In this document: in pieces, positions 59,118 to 64,000 of the stretch
Layout of the letters: each line of letters opens with the position of its first letter
Position numbering within the stretch: position 1 is the stretch's first letter
Origin: Plantago major
Taxonomy: Eukaryota; Streptophyta; Magnoliopsida; Lamiales; Plantaginaceae
Assembly (NCBI GenBank): GCA_026545765.1
Contig: CM048843.1
Location: 9,571,501 to 9,635,500 of the forward strand
DNA length: 64,000 nucleotides
Direction: 5' to 3'
The notes under the pieces: model-generated
The model's input: only the letters and a program-made list of their open reading frames with translations
Database searches by the model: none
What the model was told of the DNA's origin: nothing
Program-made: the position numbers and the translations under genes

Positions 59118-59709
59118 GAAATTGATCTAGTTAAAACAAGTTTAAAACAACATTTTAAGATTAGAGATCTAGGAAATTTAAAATATTTCCTTGGTCTTGA
59201 AATAGCAAGAAATTCTACAGGAATACATATTTCACAAAAGAAATATGCTTCAGAGATTATAGAAATAACAGGATTATTGGGTTGTAAACCAACAGTGACA
59301 CCAATAGAACAAAACACCAAATATCTTCCAAACCATTCTGAACCCCTTCATGACCCAATATTTTATAGAAAACTAATAGGTAAGCTAATATACTTGGGCA
59401 TAACAAGACCAGATATAGCCTATGCCATATGTATTTGTAGTCAATTCATGGAAAAACCATGTAAAATTCATCTTGAATGTATTCTCACGGTTATCAGATA
59501 CATTAAGGGAGATATTGGACTTGGAATCTTCCTCCCTAAAGAAGATAACTCACAAATCACAGCCTACAGTGATTCAGATTATGCAGGCTATCCCATTTCA
59601 AGGAGATCAACTTCAAGCTATTGCATTTTCATTGGAGACTCATTAGTAAGCTGGAAGTCCAAGAAACAAGCAACTGTGAGTAGATCATCATCAGAAGCTG
59701 AGTATAGAG
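59118..59709 (+). pseudogene. pol: Outer copia pol, second part: RT end and RNase H start
   Basis: Continues the outer pol from 43394: EIDLVKTSLKQHFKIRDLGN, YFLGLEIARNSTGIHISQKK, then RKLIGKLIYLGITRPDIAYA, YSDSDYAGYPISRRSTS, SWKSKKQATVSRSSSEAEYRA. It stops at the hAT insertion after codon YRA (59709). The open frame runs 197 codons to this point, better preserved than the 5' part of pol. It resumes at 63267. Confidence 0.93.
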
Positions 59710-62700
59710 CAGTGTTTGAAAAACCGGACTGGGTTCAACTGCCATGCCATAAAATCTGGTTTGATCGGTTGGATCAGTTGAACATTGGTTGAACCAGTGC
59801 AATAATACATGCATAAATGATTAATACACATAATACCCACAAACCTGTAATGATTCCCAATAGAAGCTCCAAAAAAGAAAATGTCTTGCACATTAATTCA
59901 TAACAATTCAAGCATGAAAAGTTCAAAACATAAAGTCTCAACTCTCAAACATGTCCAACTATAATTGAAAATAAAATGAAAGTTCTAAACATGAAGCCAT
60001 CACTCTTCTTCAAAGTTAAATCCCAAGCCCCCACTTGTGACAAGTTGATCTGATCAGTAATGGTCTCTCTGTCAACATCATCAATACCTATATGTAACAT
60101 GGTAATACAAAAGATTAGACAAAAAAAAAAAAAAAAAAGACAACATATAATTAAAAGAAGAACACAAGACAATACCATTAGATGGCAGAATGTTGTCTAT
60201 GCTAGCAAAGTTCTCTTCAATAAGCTCATCCAACTCATCTGCATCGAGCTCCACTTGGCTCTTCCTCAACAATCCAGAAATCCACTTTATCAATGCTTTC
60301 ATAGTCAATAGGATCATATGACCTTTTCCTTTCCTTACCACAAAATTCCAAGAAAGAAGTCTAAATAAGTTTAAATGACAAACTATGAAATGCATAAACT
60401 CAAAAAGTAAAGAATATTACTGATTTTGCAAACACAAATTATAGTGAACAAATACAAGATCGTTTAGTCTTTGATGCTCAAGCCTGTTCCTTTTCTTTGT
60501 GTGAATACGTTCAAATACACTCCAATTGCGTTCACACCCAAAATCAGATGATGTTTGGCTCAAAATTCTAATAGCAAGCTTTTGCAAAATTGGAGCATCA
60601 TGCCCCCAAAGTCTCCACCATTCATCTAACAAAAATAGAATATCATATCATAATTCATAGATAATATAAATAAGATAAGGCGATATATTTGAAAATGAAA
60701 GGAAAAGAATAATATATACCTGGCGTAGTGCTTTTTGTGATGCTGATAGCTAATGGCATTCCAAAACTATTTTTACGATCTCGAAACATACTAATCTCAT
60801 TCATTATTCCAGCCTCATGAGCAGCAAGACTATGAATAATCTTGAGTAAACCTCTATAAGGTTCAACATCTCTATGGACGAGGCTATCACGATCATACTG
60901 GAAAGTAGGATTCAACCAAAACGTAGCAGCATGAAGACCCAAGTGCAACATTCTATCCCACCTGCTATTGATAATGTCTACAAAGACCTTATAGTAGGAC
61001 TCCCTGTTTCTGAATGTTTCTTTGACAGCATTAATTGCTCTTGACATTCCTTCATAAACATATCCTAGTGAAGGTTTTTCATCAGCGTCACAAAGACGCA
61101 ACAATCTCATTATTGGCCCCATAACTTTGACGATAGCTAAGCAATCTTTCCAAAACTCACTATCTAAGACAATTTGTTTGACCTTCTTAGCCTTATCATC
61201 ATTCAAGTACTTTTTGAATGCACCACATAACATGACCATTGCTTCCAGATGCTCTCTATGATCGTAAATACTTCGCAAGGCATTGAATGTTGTCCCAAAC
61301 CGTGTAGCATTTGGAGATATAAGTTCTGTCCACCCCGACCTTCTCCTCAGCCAAGCAACAGGACCCTTGTGATTATTAACAAAAACAGTTATTTTTGAAC
61401 CATTTTTTGCCAATCTTTTCACCTTAGTGCTTCCCAATATCTTTCATAATCAAATTGATGCAATGAGTCGCATGGAGACCAAAATATATGAGAGTATCTC
61501 TCATTAAGGAGAGTTCCAGCCCTTTTGTAGTTTGCTGCATTATCAGTGACTATATGAACCACATTAGCTGGTCCTACCATCTCCACTATCTCAGAAAACA
61601 AAGCACACAAATTTTCACCACTTGTTATAATATTTGAAGCATCCACAGATTTAATAAAAGATATACCGGCTGGACAATAAACCAAAAAATTAATCAATGG
61701 CCTTGATCTCATATCTTTCCATCCATCACCCATAATAGTGCATCCAGTATCAACCCATCTACTTCTAAAAGCATCAAGGGTCAATGTAACTTGTGTTTTA
61801 GCTTCCTTAAGCAAAGGGACAAAGCATAAGATGAAGGAGCTTTATACCCACGACCCATAGATGCTATTCTATCTATTGCAGGCTGAAAATAAGGTGAATT
61901 CACAGCGTTCAACGGAATACATGCATCATAAAACCACAAAGCAATTGACATATCAGTTGCATGCACTTTCTCTTTACACTGCAATGTAGATTTAAGAGTA
62001 GGTTGAGACGAATCAATTCCACCACCAGCTTTCATATAGCTTGCAATATGCCCTGTTTTTTGTCTCTTACTAGTGTTAGGACCAGCTACATCTTCTACAG
62101 GCTGAGCATTTAAAAGTTCATCAACCACATCATAGTTCTCAAAATTAACTACGGGTGTAGCTCTTTCTTTTTCCTTTTTCATTTTTTCCTTAGCATCTAC
62201 AATATACCCTTTAATTTGAAAACGAATGTCATCAGGAACTTCACGACAACTTGCAACATTACCTCTAATTCCTGCAAGATGTTCTTTCATACGATAAATG
62301 CCTCCACCATTAATTTGGAACTCACAGTACCTACACTTGATAGCTTTGCTACCTATCAGGGTGCAATGATTCCATGCGAAGTCAGTTTTGCGACGAGTAT
62401 TTTGTGTAGGAACTTTCAATTCTTGAGTATTGTTATCCACAGACGGTGCAACAATCTCCTCCGCCATATTCTAGTATACAAATTAAAATTAATTAAGTTT
62501 CCACATAGAGTAAACATTAAACATTAACAAATTAAGTAGTAAAGTAGTTATTCAGAATTGATTACATGCAAAATTTATCATTATAATAATTGTATGCATG
62601 CAATGTGTGAATCAGAAACTAACAACAAGTGACTTGATTAATTAATTAATCAAGTTTAGCAATTAACGATGCAATCTCTCAATAATCAATATGGTAGCTA

Positions 62701-63266
62701 ACAATATAAGCACAAAAAACAGAGACAGCCAGAACGCCTAGAACTATGTATATAGATATCAGTGACTTACAGGATCGTCAATTCGTAATCAATATACGTA
62801 GATAGTTCATAATTTCATATACATACAACTCTTCAGTCAAAGTATCGAAGTTAATAAAATAAACAAGAGAAATTGAACAACTAACCGAAGCTCCGAATTT
62901 CGAATGGCTCAAGGATGAACGAGTACAAGAGTTCGAATTGAAACTTCGATTGATGGAAGAAGACTAGAAGAGACGAAGGTGCACAGCGCAACAGAGGGAA
63001 TGGAAAACAGGAAAAGGCGATTCTGTTTCTGCCGTTTTGTTGCTGAACTGAACGAGTAGGTTAAATTTTATTTTTTTATTTTTTTTACCTTTTTAACCGG
63101 ATTTTTCCGGTTTAACGGCAGCCGGTTTGATTAAACCGGCTGGTTTTACCGGTTTGCAGCGGTTCTTGTACTCAGGCGGTTCCTATATGCGAACCAACTC
63201 GTTTTACTCCCAAAATCCGGTAGAACCATTCGAACCGGCCGGTCCAATCCGGTTTTTCAAACACTG
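59710..63266 (-). mobile_element. hAT DNA transposon, 3557 bp
   Basis: Perfect 18-bp terminal inverted repeats CAGTGTTTGAAAAACCGG, extending to 19 bp. The 8-bp target duplication is gtatagag (59702-59709 and 63267-63274), the hallmark of hAT elements. Subterminal regions are rich in ccgg/aaccgg, especially 63095-63250. The minus strand encodes a DUF659/BED-type transposase. Excision on paper rejoins the outer copia RNase H reading (AEYRAIAY). Confidence 0.95.
59945..62467 (-). pseudogene. hAT transposase (BED finger, DUF659, hATC), frameshifted
   Basis: ATG at 62467-62465 (MAEEIVAPSVD). BED-type zinc finger: FAWNHCTLIGSKAIKCRYC and HLAG (about 62390-62260). DUF659 at 61814-61420: GDGWKDMRSRPLINFLV with the first catalytic Asp, VDASNIITSGENL, VHIVTDNAANYKRAG with the second Asp. 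Then the ribonuclease-like fold at 61437-60725 (AWLRRRSGWTELISPNATRF, RWDRMLHLGLHAATFWLNP). The hATC dimerisation region is at 60632-60420 (DEWWRLWG, CERNWSVFERIHTKKRNRL). Introns: about 60720-60629 (GTATAT donor, TTAG acceptor) and about 60424-60362. Single-base shifts at about 61815, 61440 and 60270 break the reading. Start choice: first ATG, about 20 residues before the BED region. Confidence 0.88.
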
Positions 63267-63608
63267 GTATAGAGCAATTGCCTATGTCTGTTGTGAGATT
63301 TTATGGTTAACAACATTGCATAAAGATTTTGAAATAACAAAACTCAAACCAGTTAAAAGTTATTGTGTGATAATCAATCAGCCATACATTTGACAAAGAA
63401 CCCTGTTTTTCATGAAAGAACAAAACATATAGAAGTGGATTGTCACTTCATTAGAGAGAAGGTAATGGAAGGAAAGATTGAGATTGATTTCATCAATTCT
63501 CAGAATCAATTGGCTGATATTTTTACTAAAGATGTTTACTCAGCAAACCTGATTAAAGCTCTCAGCAAGATGAACATAAGAAATCCATATGTTCCTCTTG
63601 AGGGGGAA
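63267..63608 (+). pseudogene. pol: Outer copia RNase H end and polypurine tract
   Basis: RNase H resumes YRAIAYVCCEILWLTTL, then in a shifted frame [33 protein letters not shown] and NQLADIFTK. It finishes with a reading through LEGEYWKF across the PPT (gagggggaa, 63600-63608) into the LTR. The shift lies near 63365. Confidence 0.92.
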
Positions 63609-64000
63609 TATTGGAAGTTTAAAGACAGAAATGGCAAGAAGTGCAATTTAACAAGAGTTATTGCAAAGAATTTAAAAGTTTCAGGACCATAATGCAAGGC
63701 GCGAAGGAATGTGTGACTAAATCGAACATAGAAGATTCAAAGAAGGACTATTGTGAAAAGCAGAAGAGAAATGAGTTTGAAACAAAGGCAAAGTTGCTAA
63801 ACGATCTTACGTTTTCTCCACCGCATCACAGTTCGTCTTCTTCCTCAAGCAAAAAGACAAGAACTCTCGGTTAAGGTTGCAGAACGTACAAATTGGTACT
63901 TTTGCATCAAGGCCGTTAAGACTTCAATCAACGGTGGAGAATTCGAGCTTGGAGATCAAGGATTATGGGTACAATTAATCGAGTACAGTTGCTTTGTATC
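63609..64000 (+). repeat. 3' LTR of the outer copia element, cut by the window end
   Basis: 392 bp matching 39249-39625 with small indels. The remaining roughly 140 bp and the right-hand target duplication lie beyond the window. Confidence 0.9.

Noticed and set aside
1-64000. tRNA, rRNA or small structured RNA genes
   Set aside because: No intact A-box/B-box pair with cloverleaf potential and no rRNA-like block was found by eye; PBS sequences only mimic tRNA complements.

Overview
The window is nuclear DNA of a flowering plant, most likely a eudicot, from a repeat-dense, gene-poor region. It has split exons with GT-AG introns, plant LRR-receptor and CC-NBS-LRR sequences, a mitochondrial haem-farnesyltransferase (COX10) fragment, and nearly every class of plant transposon. 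It is AT-rich between elements and has one 100-N assembly gap (37807-37906). I found no intact host gene, no rRNA or tRNA gene and no CRISPR array. The three host-type genes are all broken: an LRR receptor (497-3750, minus), a COX10 3' fragment (17844-19085, minus) and an NBS-LRR (29018-31007, minus).

Layout. 1-3.75 kb: degenerate LRR-receptor gene with three near-identical 144-nt LRR exons and a MULE-type MITE in its largest intron. 3.75-11.6 kb: no gene; CACTA end remnant, a second long-TIR MITE, a Ty3/gypsy RT scrap and a large 21-bp minisatellite. 11.9-13.2 kb: solo LTR with 5-bp TSD. 13.2-17.8 kb: non-coding, with a Stowaway MITE. 17.8-19.1 kb: COX10 fragment. 20.6-29.0 kb: a three-layer nest, in which a gypsy RT is split by a solo LTR that is itself split by a 6.4-kb CACTA transposon. 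29.0-31.0 kb: NBS-LRR pseudogene cut off by that gypsy sequence. 31.2-37.8 kb: minus-strand gypsy-type debris (LTR-like modules and gag-like ORFs). 38.8 kb: second Stowaway.

39.25 kb to the window end is one Ty1/copia element whose 5' LTR, PBS, gag, pol, PPT and most of the 3' LTR are visible. It is interrupted twice: by a 15.7-kb Sirevirus-like copia element (43400-59117, TSD gaaat) inside its reverse transcriptase, and by a 3.56-kb hAT transposon (59710-63266, TSD gtatagag) inside its RNase H. The inner copia carries a long env-like region downstream of pol, with several short phase-0 introns between exons that look duplicated.

Most insertion boundaries can be proven from the sequence alone, because target-site duplications are intact and the interrupted reading frames rejoin across them. 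Relative order: gypsy, then solo LTR, then CACTA in one nest; outer copia, then Sirevirus-like element and hAT (mutual order unknown) in the other. All transposase and polymerase frames seen carry stops or frameshifts, so none appears able to act on its own as sequenced.
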